64,000 nucleotides of DNA from SIG77 sp045589595 (GTDB lineage Bacteria > Verrucomicrobiota > Lentisphaeria > Victivallales > UBA1829), in the NCBI GenBank assembly GCA_045589595.1, contig JAZNPK010000041.1:27790-91789 (forward strand), read 5' to 3'. Positions 1 through 8,504 of the stretch are shown here, piece by piece. Below the pieces are notes generated by a model, which had not been told where the DNA came from, made no database searches, and saw only the letters and a list, made by a program, of their open reading frames with translations. The translations under genes and the position numbers were made by a program. Positions within the stretch are counted from its first letter, which is position 1. Each line of letters opens with the position of its first letter.

Positions 1-537
1 GGAAAATGTCACTGCTTCGCTGCAGAGCTGCATGAGCAGATCGTAACCGAGACGGGATGCGGCATAGGGATCTGCCACTTCGCCGGACCGGAACATTTCA
101 TAGAGATGCCATGCGCTTTTGACGGCGGCACCTGCGGGGTTCAGGCGGACAATATTTCCGGCATCGCGGATGATGCGCCGGACGATATCGATCGCCACTG
201 TTTTATCGAAACTGATAAACAGAAATTCCCAGTGATCGGCGTTATCGGAGATCCGGTAATCGTAATGGGTATCGCTTACATTTCCGGCAAGAAAAAAGCC
301 GTCACCGGCGTTGAGGATATGTTCTTCCCCGTTCAGGATCAGAACGCCCTGACCGGAGATCGTGTATTTGAACAGGGCGCGGTCACGGTCGCCGCGGTTT
401 CCGCCTGCCACATGAAAATGCGTTCCGTTGTCGTTCCATTCATAACCGCAGAGACGGGGGATCCCGAAAAGGTGGGGCGCATCGCCGGTAACGATCGCGG
501 CAGGGTTGTAAAAATGATGACGTTCTGTTTTTGTCAT
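1..537 (-). CDS. AraC-type transcriptional regulator, N-terminal part (cut by window edge)
   Basis: The reading frame on the minus strand is open for 179 codons and runs off the left edge, so the C-terminal DNA-binding half is missing. The translated part begins MTKTERHHFYNP and contains the run FKYTISGQGVLILNG followed by AGDGFFLAG, the pattern of the cupin-like ligand-binding domain of AraC-family regulators. Such proteins usually sense a small molecule, often a sugar, through this domain. An AGGG six bases before the ATG supports this start; an in-frame ATG six bases further upstream is possible. It is divergent from the iron-sulfur protein at 642. The family call rests on the sensor half only, so the helix-turn-helix part is inferred. 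Confidence 0.75.
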   Translation of the reverse strand, partial: MTKTERHHFYNPAAIVTGDAPHLFGIPRLCGYEWNDNGTHFHVAGGNRGDRDRALFKYTISGQGVLILNGEEHILNAGDGFFLAGNVSDTHYDYRISDNADHWEFLFISFDKTVAIDIVRRIIRDAGNIVRLNPAGAAVKSAWHLYEMFRSGEVADPYAASRLGYDLLMQLCSEAVTFS

Positions 538-567
538 AATCATCCCTGTAATAACACATTTGTCCTA

Positions 568-596
568 TTGACATTCCTTCAAAGCGGTGATAATAT
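568..596 (+). promoter_or_regulatory. Sigma-70 promoter for the F420-dehydrogenase-like gene
   Basis: TTGACA at 568-573 and TAATAT at 591-596 are separated by exactly 17 bases, close to the full sigma-70 consensus. It lies 46 bases before the ATG at 642 and inside the intergenic space shared with the AraC-type gene, so the regulator could act here. Confidence 0.8.
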
Positions 597-641
597 AACA
601 CAAACCGTCAAATATTTCAACCACAAAACGGAGAAAAAAAG

Positions 642-1862
642 ATGTCACAAGAAGGTTTCGATCTGCTGAAAAAGAACTGCATCAACAGTGGGCTTTGTGT
701 TGAATGCGGAGCATGTGAACTGGTTTGTCCCACACACGCCATCGAATTGAAAAAATATTCCTGGGGCAGAAACCCGGAACTTGTCGGCAAATGCACCGAT
801 GAATTCTGTGACAAATGCCATACGGTCTGTCCTGCACACAAAGTTCCCCTTACAGAAATCGAAACGAAATATTTCGGCAAAGCCAGACAGAAAGGTACAG
901 ACGACGATAAAACTGGTGTGTGGCGGAATGTTTATACCGGTTACGCACTGGATCAGGAGATCCATAACAAAGCAGTTTCCGGCGGCTTCATCACCGCGAT
1001 GCTGGTCTTTGCATTGGAAAATAAAATGATCGATGGCGCCGTTCTGGCAGGATTCGATCCGGAAATCCCTTACGAAGCAAAAGCATTTGTGGCAACGACC
1101 AGAGAAGAAATCCTCGCCTGCGCGGGCAGTAAATATCAGCCGCACCCCCAACTGCTGGGACTGCGTGAAGCACTGGATAAAGGGCTGACAAAACTGGCGA
1201 TCACATCCACACCGTGTCATGCCATCGCAGTCAGAAAACTGATGATGAATTCCGAATTTGAAGAATTCGGCAGACGCATCAAACTGGTTCTGAGCAATAT
1301 CTGCGGCGCACACTGGTCCCGCCACGGTACGGAATGGCTCATCACGGAATGTCTCCAGACAAAACTTTCCGATGTGGGCAAAGTCACTTACCGGGCACGC
1401 CCCTTCCCCGGAGATTTCAAAGTACAACTCAAAGACGGTACCGATGCCGTCGCACCATTCGTCAATCACCTGCTCGGACAACTGGCAAAATTCACCCCGG
1501 AAGAATGTCGCTACTGTCTGGAAAAAGTGGCAAGCTGCGGCGATATCGTGGTGGGCGATACCTGGCATCACCCGATTCTCGATCCCGGTAAACTGTTCTC
1601 CTATACCAAGGAGGAAATCGCAGCAAGCGAACAGATCCAGGCAGCACTCAACGGCGTATCCGCCGTCATCGTCCGGAGCGAAATCGGTCAGCAGTTCGTG
1701 GACGCCGCCATCGAAGGGAAAGCCGTCAAACTCTGGCACGATACACCGGAAATCGCACAGCAGTTCCTCTGCAATATCCACGATGTGGGCAAACCCGTCT
1801 GCAACGGCCCCGTTATCGAAGCCAGAAAACGGCGCGGAATGCCGCTGAGAGAATATTTCTGA
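642..1862 (+). CDS. Coenzyme F420 hydrogenase/dehydrogenase beta-subunit family iron-sulfur protein
   Basis: This 406-residue protein has two N-terminal 4Fe-4S motifs (C19, C22, C25, C29, and C51, C56, C59, C63). An FrhB/FdhB-type domain follows, with the family signatures VSGGFITAML, TSTPCHAIAVRKL and a second cysteine set in CRYCLEKVASCGDIVVGD. Members move electrons between ferredoxin-like centres, flavin and a partner substrate. Many bacterial members act outside F420 metabolism, for instance in polysaccharide pyruvyl or sulfur chemistry, so the substrate cannot be named. A strong promoter precedes it. No partner subunit lies beside it; the neighbours are an AraC-type regulator and transketolase. 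Family assignment is firm, role is not. Confidence 0.82.
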   Translation: MSQEGFDLLKKNCINSGLCVECGACELVCPTHAIELKKYSWGRNPELVGKCTDEFCDKCHTVCPAHKVPLTEIETKYFGKARQKGTDDDKTGVWRNVYTGYALDQEIHNKAVSGGFITAMLVFALENKMIDGAVLAGFDPEIPYEAKAFVATTREEILACAGSKYQPHPQLLGLREALDKGLTKLAITSTPCHAIAVRKLMMNSEFEEFGRRIKLVLSNICGAHWSRHGTEWLITECLQTKLSDVGKVTYRARPFPGDFKVQLKDGTDAVAPFVNHLLGQLAKFTPEECRYCLEKVASCGDIVVGDTWHHPILDPGKLFSYTKEEIAASEQIQAALNGVSAVIVRSEIGQQFVDAAIEGKAVKLWHDTPEIAQQFLCNIHDVGKPVCNGPVIEARKRRGMPLREYF

Positions 1863-1863
1863 T

Positions 1864-2025
1864 CCGCAGCCCCGCCCCGGAAATAAAGCGCGATCCAAGC
1901 CCCCGCCCGGGGGCTTGACAGCATAAAACAACCGCGCCGCCGGAGTTCATCCGGCGGCGCGGCTGTTTTATGTTGAGCCGGTGTACCACCGGCGATCGCG
2001 CTTTATTTTCCGGGGCGGGCTGCGG
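1864..2025. repeat. Cloverleaf-like intergenic element A (closing stem plus three hairpins)
   Basis: Arms 1864-1895 and 1994-2025 are inverted repeats of 32 bases, identical apart from two one-base length differences. They enclose three hairpins: 1896-1917 (CAAGCCCCCG against CGGGGGCTTG), 1922-1972 (22-bp stem, one mismatch) and 1977-1993 (GCCGGTG against CACCGGC). Almost no bases are left unpaired at the junction, so a four-way junction would form in RNA or single-stranded DNA. It fills the space between two convergent genes and could also end transcription of both. Confidence 0.8.
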
Positions 2026-2030
2026 TTGTT

Positions 2031-4028
2031 TTATGCGAAAGCGTTACGGATTTTTTCCGCCACGGCATCGGGGGTGAATCCGAATTTTTCCGCGAGGACC
2101 TTATAGGGTGCGGATGCGCCGAAGTGATCGAGTCCGATATTGAGTCCGTCATCGGTGGTGACCCGTTCCCAGCCGAATGTGGACGCGGCTTCGATGGACA
2201 CGCGTTTCCGGCATGCGGGGGGCAGCACGGTATTTCTGTATTCGCAGCTCTGTTCGAGGAAGAGTTTGAATGAGGGCATGGAAACGACGCGGACTTTTCT
2301 GCCTTCCGACCGGAGGATCTCTGCGGCGCCGAGGGCAACGCTGACTTCTGAACCGGATGCGATCAGGATCAGTTCAAAACCGTCTTCATCGCTGATCACA
2401 TAACCGCCCCTGGAGATATCCATATTTCTGACACCTTCCTCCGGCAGCAGCGGCAGATCCTGTCTTGTCAGCAGCAGAGCGGTGGGACGGTTTTTGGAGC
2501 GCATGGCATACGCCCATGCGGCAGCGGTCTCTCTGGCATCAGCGGGACGCAGCACATTCACATCGGGGGTGGCGCGCAGCATGGCGAGCTGTTCGATGGG
2601 CTGATGTGTGGGTCCGTCTTCGCCCACATAGAAGGAGTCATGTGTCAGCACATAGACCACGGGCAGTTTCATCAATGCGGCGAGGCGGATACCGGGTTTG
2701 AGGTAATCGGCGAAGACGAAGAATGTGGCGCAGTAGGGGCGTGCGGTACCGAAAAGTGCCATCCCGTTTGCGATCATGGACATAGCGAGTTCGCGGACGC
2801 CGAAATGGATATTCCGTCCGGTTCTGTCGGCGGCATTGAACCATCCTTCATCTTTCACGGCGGTCTTATTGGAGGGAGCGAGGTCTGCGGAACCGCCCAT
2901 GAATGCGGGAACGATGCTGCTGAGTTTCTGGATCACGGCACCGCTGCTTGCACGGCTTGCCTGAGGTTTACCGGTTTCGACGGCAGCCATCAGCTGTTCT
3001 TCCAGATCGGCGGGGAGATCCTGATTGAGGATCGTGGCGATCTTTGCGGCGCTTTCGGGATTTTCTTCCAGGAATTTCTGATAAGCGGCATCCCAGGCGG
3101 CGGCTTCTTTTTTCAGTTCTTCCGCTCTGGCGGATGTCATGGCATAGACTTCATCCGGCACGACAAAACTCTGTTCCGGATCGAAACCGAAATGGCTCTT
3201 TGCGCCTTTGAGTTCATCTTCGCCCAGCGGTTCGCCGTGGGAATTGGCTTTTCCTTCTTTGGTGGGTGCGCCGAAACCGATTTTTGTTTTACCGACGATG
3301 AGCGTAGGTCTGCCATCGGAAACTTCGGCTTCGCAGAGAACTTTTTCCACCAGAGCGGGATCATTTGCGTTTTCGCAGTTGAGGACGCGCCAACCGTAAG
3401 CGGCGAAGCGTGCGCCCACATTTTCCGTGAATGCCAGATCCGTACTGCCTTCAATACTGATGGCATTGGAGTCATAGAAACAGATGATATTGTCCAGTTT
3501 CATGGTTCCGGCGAAAGATGCGGCTTCGTGGCTCACGCCTTCCATCATACAACCGTCACCGGCAATGACCCAGATCTTCCCGTCCATCAACCCGGTCTTG
3601 TCCAGACCTGTTGTTGCGGCGAACTGTTTCTGAGCGAGCGACATACCGCATGCGGAAGCGAAACCGGAACCGAGGGGCCCGGTGGAGATATCAACACCGG
3701 GCGTCACGCCGGATTCGGGATGACCGGGCGTGATACTGCCCCACTGACGGAAGGAACGGATCTCATCCATGGAAACGCCGAATCCGTAAAGATGCAGGAG
3801 GGAATAGAGGAGCATGGAACCGTGACCTGCGGAAAGGACAAAGCGGTCGCGTCCGATCCAGGCGGGATTTGCCGGATTGAAACGCAAATGATTCTGCCAC
3901 AGACCGAAAGCGAAATCGGCGCACCCCATGGGCATACCGGGATGACCGGACTTTGCTTTCTGGATGGCATCGGCAGACAGGAGGCGGATGGTATCGGCAG
4001 CTGTTTTCATTTTTTGTGTGTCAATCAT
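2031..4028 (-). CDS. tkt: Transketolase
   Basis: The 665-residue product is a full-length transketolase, the thiamine-diphosphate enzyme that moves two-carbon units between sugar phosphates in the pentose phosphate pathway. It has the N-terminal SAGHGSMLLYSLLHLYGF region, the thiamine-diphosphate motif GDGCMMEGVSHEA, the pyrimidine-domain stretch FGVREL, THDSFYVGEDGPTHQP, and the C-terminal domain. The start ATG has a GTGAGG ribosome site nine bases upstream. It is divergent from ruvB with overlapping promoters, and ends facing element A. The product should be cytoplasmic. No irregularity was seen. Confidence 0.95.
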   Translation of the reverse strand: MIDTQKMKTAADTIRLLSADAIQKAKSGHPGMPMGCADFAFGLWQNHLRFNPANPAWIGRDRFVLSAGHGSMLLYSLLHLYGFGVSMDEIRSFRQWGSITPGHPESGVTPGVDISTGPLGSGFASACGMSLAQKQFAATTGLDKTGLMDGKIWVIAGDGCMMEGVSHEAASFAGTMKLDNIICFYDSNAISIEGSTDLAFTENVGARFAAYGWRVLNCENANDPALVEKVLCEAEVSDGRPTLIVGKTKIGFGAPTKEGKANSHGEPLGEDELKGAKSHFGFDPEQSFVVPDEVYAMTSARAEELKKEAAAWDAAYQKFLEENPESAAKIATILNQDLPADLEEQLMAAVETGKPQASRASSGAVIQKLSSIVPAFMGGSADLAPSNKTAVKDEGWFNAADRTGRNIHFGVRELAMSMIANGMALFGTARPYCATFFVFADYLKPGIRLAALMKLPVVYVLTHDSFYVGEDGPTHQPIEQLAMLRATPDVNVLRPADARETAAAWAYAMRSKNRPTALLLTRQDLPLLPEEGVRNMDISRGGYVISDEDGFELILIASGSEVSVALGAAEILRSEGRKVRVVSMPSFKLFLEQSCEYRNTVLPPACRKRVSIEAASTFGWERVTTDDGLNIGLDHFGASAPYKVLAEKFGFTPDAVAEKIRNAFA

Positions 4029-4059
4029 GGTAAAATCCTCACATTCTTAAAAAATTCAC

Positions 4060-4088
4060 TTGATTTTTCGTCCTTTATACGATACTGT
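4060..4088 (+). promoter_or_regulatory. Candidate promoter for ruvB
   Basis: TTGATT (4060-4065) and TACTGT (4083-4088) have a 17-base spacer and lie 50 bases before the ruvB ATG. The -10 part overlaps the -10 of the opposing transketolase promoter. Confidence 0.5.
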
Positions 4089-4106
4089 AAAAAGACAAAA
4101 TTGCAA
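4079..4106 (-). promoter_or_regulatory. Candidate promoter for transketolase
   Basis: On the minus strand TTGCAA (4106-4101) and TATCGT (4084-4079) have a 16-base spacer, 51 bases before the transketolase ATG. It overlaps the ruvB promoter, so the two may compete for polymerase. Confidence 0.45.
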
Positions 4107-4137
4107 GTGACTTTTTCATTTTTAAAGAAAGTTATCC

Positions 4138-5190
4138 ATGGAAACGACGGAACGCTTCATCACATCGACCCTGACCCGGAAAGACGAAACCACAGAAACC
4201 ACGCTGCGGCCGCAGCAGTTTGCCGATTTTCCCGGGCAGGAAAAAGTCAAGGAACGGCTGGAAGTCTATGTGGAAGCAGCCAAAACCCGGAACGAACCTC
4301 TGGGACATCTTCTGCTCAGCGGACCTCCGGGTCTCGGCAAAACGACACTTGCCTACATCATCGCCAATGAAAAAGGCGCAAAGATCAAATCCAGCAGCGG
4401 ACCGGTGATCGAAAAACCCGGTGATCTTGCCGGATTGCTGACATCTCTGGAAGAAGGCGATATTCTTTTCATTGACGAGATCCACCGTCTCAACACGGCT
4501 GTGGAAGAATATCTCTACAGCGCCATGGAAGATTTTTTCATCGACATCATGATCGATCAGGGACCCGGCGCCCGGTCCGTCCGGCTGAATCTGCCCCGGT
4601 TCACGCTCATCGGCGCCACGACGCGGCAGGGATTGCTTTCTGCGCCTCTCCGCGCCCGTTTCAAACTGTCGCTCCGGCTTGATTATTACCAGCCGGATTT
4701 TCTTCAGCAGATCGTGACAAGATCCGCAGGGATCCTCAACGCGAAGATCGAAGACGGCGGCGCGCTGGAAATCGCCATGCGGAGCCGCGGTACGCCGCGA
4801 ATCGCCAACAATCTTCTGGCATGGACGCGTGACTATGCCCAGGTCCGGTCCGATGGCAACATCACCACGGAAATCGCCCGGAAAGCGCTGTCCATGATGG
4901 ATATCGACGAACACGGTCTGGACGAAATGGACAAGCGGATCCTGGAAACGATCCTTGCCAACTTCAACGGCGGTCCCGTGGGGCTGAATTCATTGGCGGT
5001 GGCGATCGGGGAGGAAGCCGGAACCATTGAAGATGTTTATGAACCGTTCCTCATTCAGGAAGGTTATCTCATGCGCACGGCGCAGGGGCGTATCGCAACG
5101 GAACGGACATGGACACTGCTGGGCATGACGCCCCGTGTACGGAACAGACGGGCACCGCAGAAAACTGACGATCAGCCCGATCTGCTCTGA
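4138..5190 (+). CDS. ruvB: Holliday junction branch migration DNA helicase RuvB
   Basis: The 350-residue protein is RuvB, the hexameric AAA+ motor that drives branch migration of Holliday junctions together with RuvA. It shows the family start (TLRPQQFADFPGQ), Walker A GPPGLGKTT at 62-70, Walker B with IDEIH at 112-116, the sensor GATTR at 159-163, and the C-terminal winged helix with GGPVGLNSLAVAIGEE. Length is typical. ruvA and ruvC are not in this window, so the usual ruvABC cluster is split. The neighbour downstream is a PHP-domain gene with its own promoter. Confidence 0.97.
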   Translation: METTERFITSTLTRKDETTETTLRPQQFADFPGQEKVKERLEVYVEAAKTRNEPLGHLLLSGPPGLGKTTLAYIIANEKGAKIKSSSGPVIEKPGDLAGLLTSLEEGDILFIDEIHRLNTAVEEYLYSAMEDFFIDIMIDQGPGARSVRLNLPRFTLIGATTRQGLLSAPLRARFKLSLRLDYYQPDFLQQIVTRSAGILNAKIEDGGALEIAMRSRGTPRIANNLLAWTRDYAQVRSDGNITTEIARKALSMMDIDEHGLDEMDKRILETILANFNGGPVGLNSLAVAIGEEAGTIEDVYEPFLIQEGYLMRTAQGRIATERTWTLLGMTPRVRNRRAPQKTDDQPDLL

Positions 5191-5216
5191 TTTTTAAAAA
5201 AAAGTGTATTTCCGGT

Positions 5217-5245
5217 TTGAAATAAAGACTGCTTTATGGTATTGT
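5217..5245 (+). promoter_or_regulatory. Candidate promoter for the PHP-domain gene
   Basis: TTGAAA (5217-5222), 17 bases, then TATTGT (5240-5245), 53 bases before the ATG at 5298. A small hairpin (TCCCG/CGGGA around 5247-5260) follows the -10 box. Confidence 0.55.
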
Positions 5246-5297
5246 AATCCCGTCGCGGGATCCAACAACAAAATCATAATCATAAGGCAAGGTTTTT

Positions 5298-6620
5298 ATG
5301 GAAAATTTTTATTATCCGCAACTCTCCGTCACTCCCACCGTATTCTGCACCGGCAATCAGGAACAGAAGATCCGGATCGCCGCTAAAGATTACACCAATG
5401 TCGTAAACTCGCTCAACAGCATCAAACGCGCGGTATTCTTCCGCGTTGACGGAACAACGACCGGCTACCGCTCCTGGTTCAGTGAAACAAATCAGGTCCC
5501 GTTCGACCGGGAAGAGGACGGCACTCTCGTTCTGAATCTTTCGTTCTCCCACGAAGGGGAATATGTGATCTGCCTCCAGTCGTCAAGAGAAGACGGCACA
5601 TTTATAGACTGTTTCATCATCTGTGTTTACGCCGTAAAAGAAGATCTTTACCGTCTGCTGCCGTACAAGGGCGATTTCCACATGCACAGTTTCTGTTCCG
5701 ACGGCGGGGAATCTCCCGGCTATGTGGCAGCCACATGCCGTAAAAACGGATTCGATTTCATGGCGCTGACCGATCACGGCAGATATGATCCCTCACTCAT
5801 CGCGCGTGATATTATGGCGGATTACGGCTGCGATATGCTGGTCTGCCCCGGCGAGGAAGTGCATCTGCCGGACAACCCCACACACATTGTTCATTTCGGC
5901 GGTAAATACAGCATCAACAAACTGGCATTTGATGATGAGGCAAAATATCGGGCGGAAGTGGCGGAATATATGAAAAATATTCCCGAAAGTTATGACGGAC
6001 CGACCCGTTTTCAGGTGGCGGCAAGTGAATGGACTTTTGACCGGATCCGTGAAGCAGGCGGGATCGCCATGTACTGTCATCCCTACTGGCGTCCGCTCTA
6101 TCACAATTACGTCGGCGAGGACACCAACGAACTGCTGATGGAACGGAATAAATTCGATGTACTGGAAGTGATCGGCGGTTTCCTCCGTCATCAGACAGAA
6201 TGCAACCGGCTTGCGATTTCCCGCTGGCAGGAAGAACGGGCGAAAGGCAAAAAGATCCCCGTTGCCGGTATCAGCGATTGTCACGGCTGCGACGGTGATC
6301 TTGCCAACTGGTTCTATACCATCGTCTTTTCCGAAAAACTGGATTTCGATTCCATTGCGGAAGCCATCCGGGATGAACGCTGCGTGGCGGTCCACACCCT
6401 TCCGGGCGAATATCCGCTGGTCGTCGGTCCCTTCCGTCTGACACGGTTTGCGCATTTCCTGCTCCGTCAGTTCTATCCTTATCACAACGAACTCTGCAGA
6501 ATGGAAGGCGAGATCATGCGCCGTGACCTCTCCGGTTATCCCGAACCGGATGCCGCCGCACAAATCAGAAGCAGATCCGGTTCCGTCCGGAAATATATGG
6601 AACAGTTCTGGGGCAGATAA
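5298..6620 (+). CDS. PHP-domain metal-dependent phosphoesterase-like protein
   Basis: This 440-residue protein has an N-terminal beta-rich part (1-120) and then a PHP domain. The metal-binding pattern is visible as DFHMHSFCSDG (H128, H130), MALTDHG (D159, H160), GEEV, VHFGG, MYCHPYW and GISDCHG. PHP proteins hydrolyse phosphoester bonds with two or three metal ions. The N-terminal addition is not part of the common PHP core and I do not recognise it. No signal peptide is seen, so it is probably cytoplasmic. The next gene starts directly after its stop codon, so the two are cotranscribed and perhaps linked in uptake and processing of one compound. The substrate is unknown. Confidence 0.75.
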   Translation: MENFYYPQLSVTPTVFCTGNQEQKIRIAAKDYTNVVNSLNSIKRAVFFRVDGTTTGYRSWFSETNQVPFDREEDGTLVLNLSFSHEGEYVICLQSSREDGTFIDCFIICVYAVKEDLYRLLPYKGDFHMHSFCSDGGESPGYVAATCRKNGFDFMALTDHGRYDPSLIARDIMADYGCDMLVCPGEEVHLPDNPTHIVHFGGKYSINKLAFDDEAKYRAEVAEYMKNIPESYDGPTRFQVAASEWTFDRIREAGGIAMYCHPYWRPLYHNYVGEDTNELLMERNKFDVLEVIGGFLRHQTECNRLAISRWQEERAKGKKIPVAGISDCHGCDGDLANWFYTIVFSEKLDFDSIAEAIRDERCVAVHTLPGEYPLVVGPFRLTRFAHFLLRQFYPYHNELCRMEGEIMRRDLSGYPEPDAAAQIRSRSGSVRKYMEQFWGR

Positions 6621-7535
6621 ATGGCTCTTTTTGCAATTCTCCTGATCGCGGTCAGTGCGACTGCTCACGCTTCGTGGAATCTGATCTGCAAGGCGAAAGC
6701 GCCTTCCGCGGCATTTTTTCTGCTGCTGACGGATGTGACGCTCCTCGCCGGTGCGCCCGTGTTTTTTACAAAATACACCGGTGCAGTAACAGGTCTGCCG
6801 CTGACATTCTGGCTGATGATGATCCTGACGGGTCTTTTTCAGACCGGCTATTATGTGGGGCTTGCCAATGCATACCGGCTGGGGGAAGTCTCCATCGCCT
6901 ATCCGCTGGCAAGGTCCATTCCTCTGCTGCTGACACCACTGGTGACGGCGTGTTTCGCCCTCGGAAAGATGCCCGGTCCGCTGGCTTTGTGGGGGATGGC
7001 AGTCATCTTCTGCGGCGGTATGCTGCTGCCGCACACAAAATTTTCCGATGTCACGAACTGGCGGAAATATCTCAATGCATCCCTTCTTTTCGCCGTGACG
7101 GCAGCGATCTGTATTACCGGCTACACAGTGATCGACCGGGAAGGATTGCGGATCATGGAAGAAAAAGCGGTAGTCGCCAACGGGTTGGAATCCGCGTTCT
7201 TCTTCCTGTATCTGGAAAATATCGCCATTGCCGCGTGGCTGACGCCGTACGTTCTGAGCATCAGGAAGGAACGGGCGGCGCTGAAAGAACAGCTTTGCAG
7301 CGGCAGACAGTTCGCCTATCCGGCGGCGGCATCGTTTCTGTGCAACGGTGCATATCTGCTGGTCCTCTGGGCGATGCAGTTTGTGGACAATGTCAGTTAT
7401 ATTCAGGCGTTCCGTCAGTTGAGCATCCCGCTGGGTGCCGCACTGGGGATCTGCCTGCTTCACGAAAAAATAACAAAACCGAAACTTGCGGGTCTGATCC
7501 TGATCGTGATCGGATTGATCTGCGTGGCGCTGTAA
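6621..7535 (+). CDS. EamA/DMT-family inner-membrane transporter
   Basis: The 304-residue product is almost entirely hydrophobic, with about ten predicted helices in two five-helix halves, as in the drug/metabolite transporter (EamA) family. It ends in a helix typical of EamA repeats. The sequence GEVSIAYPLARSIPLLLTPL near the middle of the first half is the usual EamA signature region. The ATG abuts the stop of the PHP-domain gene, which indicates translational coupling. Export or uptake of a small metabolite is expected; the substrate cannot be read from sequence. Confidence 0.8.
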   Translation: MALFAILLIAVSATAHASWNLICKAKAPSAAFFLLLTDVTLLAGAPVFFTKYTGAVTGLPLTFWLMMILTGLFQTGYYVGLANAYRLGEVSIAYPLARSIPLLLTPLVTACFALGKMPGPLALWGMAVIFCGGMLLPHTKFSDVTNWRKYLNASLLFAVTAAICITGYTVIDREGLRIMEEKAVVANGLESAFFFLYLENIAIAAWLTPYVLSIRKERAALKEQLCSGRQFAYPAAASFLCNGAYLLVLWAMQFVDNVSYIQAFRQLSIPLGAALGICLLHEKITKPKLAGLILIVIGLICVAL

Positions 7536-7553
7536 GATAAGGAAAAACAGACA

Positions 7554-8456
7554 ATGGCAAACGACATGCTGTATTGCATCAGCGTAAGAGACGATTCTGA
7601 AACGGAAGGTGCGGGCGCCGAAATGCTCGCCGCGTTTGAATATGATATGAGTTCATGGCGCGATGAAGAAAGCAAAGTCATCCGTCATACGCTGTACTTC
7701 CAGACGCCGGAGGATGCGGCGGAAGCGAAAGCGTTTCTGGAACAGGAAATGTCCGGATGGAAAGAGTTCGGGATCGTGCTGGAAGATCTTCAGCAGGGCG
7801 AAGTCCGGAAGGAAGACTGGGCGGAATCGTGGAAACTCCACTTCAAAACCATCGTCATCTCCGACAGACTGGCGGTCAAACCCAGCTGGGAAAAATTCGA
7901 TGCGAAAGACGGTCAGATCGTACTGGTGCTCGATCCCGGCATGAGTTTCGGGACGGGACAGCACGCCACCACAAAATCGTGTCTCGCTGCCATCGATGTT
8001 TTCACGCAGGAAGCGAAAAAAGACGGCAGAACGCTCTCCTTTCTTGACGCCGGGGCGGGGTCCGGGATCCTCTCCATTGCCGCATATAAACTGGGATGCA
8101 GCCCTGTGGCAGCCTTCGATATCGATCCCGACACCATTCCCGTCGCCCGCGAAAACGCGCAGATAAACGGCATCCCCGATGACACCCTGCCCTTTGATGT
8201 GGCGTCTCTGGAAGGCTACAACTGCGCCATGCAGTATGATGTGGTCGCTGCCAACATCCTTTCTTCCGCGCTCATCGCCGGCAAGAAAAAATTGCTGTCC
8301 ATGGTCAAACCGGGCGGCAGACTCATTCTTGCCGGTATTCTCGGCACGGAATATCCGGCAGTCCGGAAGGAATTTGAGGAACTCGGCTGCAGAGAACTTT
8401 TCTCCGAAGCGGAAAAAGAATGGTGCGGCGGCTCTTTCTCTGTACCGACAGAATAA
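7554..8456 (+). CDS. prmA: Ribosomal protein L11 methyltransferase
   Basis: The 300-residue protein has the PrmA layout: an N-terminal substrate-recognition domain and a C-terminal SAM-dependent methyltransferase domain. The diagnostic stretch DPGMSFGTGQHATTK precedes motif I, LDAGAGSGILSIAA, and later comes the NPPY-like post-motif VAANILSS. PrmA trimethylates lysines and the N-terminus of ribosomal protein L11. It sits 18 bases after the DMT transporter gene on the same strand and is probably in that operon. Length and order of motifs are normal. Confidence 0.92.
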   Translation: MANDMLYCISVRDDSETEGAGAEMLAAFEYDMSSWRDEESKVIRHTLYFQTPEDAAEAKAFLEQEMSGWKEFGIVLEDLQQGEVRKEDWAESWKLHFKTIVISDRLAVKPSWEKFDAKDGQIVLVLDPGMSFGTGQHATTKSCLAAIDVFTQEAKKDGRTLSFLDAGAGSGILSIAAYKLGCSPVAAFDIDPDTIPVARENAQINGIPDDTLPFDVASLEGYNCAMQYDVVAANILSSALIAGKKKLLSMVKPGGRLILAGILGTEYPAVRKEFEELGCRELFSEAEKEWCGGSFSVPTE

Positions 8457-8504
8457 ACAGGAAAACAAATCTTATTCCATATAACCAGAAAGGAAAATCT
8501 GATT

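Noticed and set aside
106..669. 187-codon plus-strand open frame at the left edge
   Set aside because: It is antisense to the AraC-type gene and runs across the promoter and start of the F420-dehydrogenase-like gene.
2604..4370. 588-codon plus-strand open frame
   Set aside because: It is antisense to transketolase and continues out of frame into ruvB.
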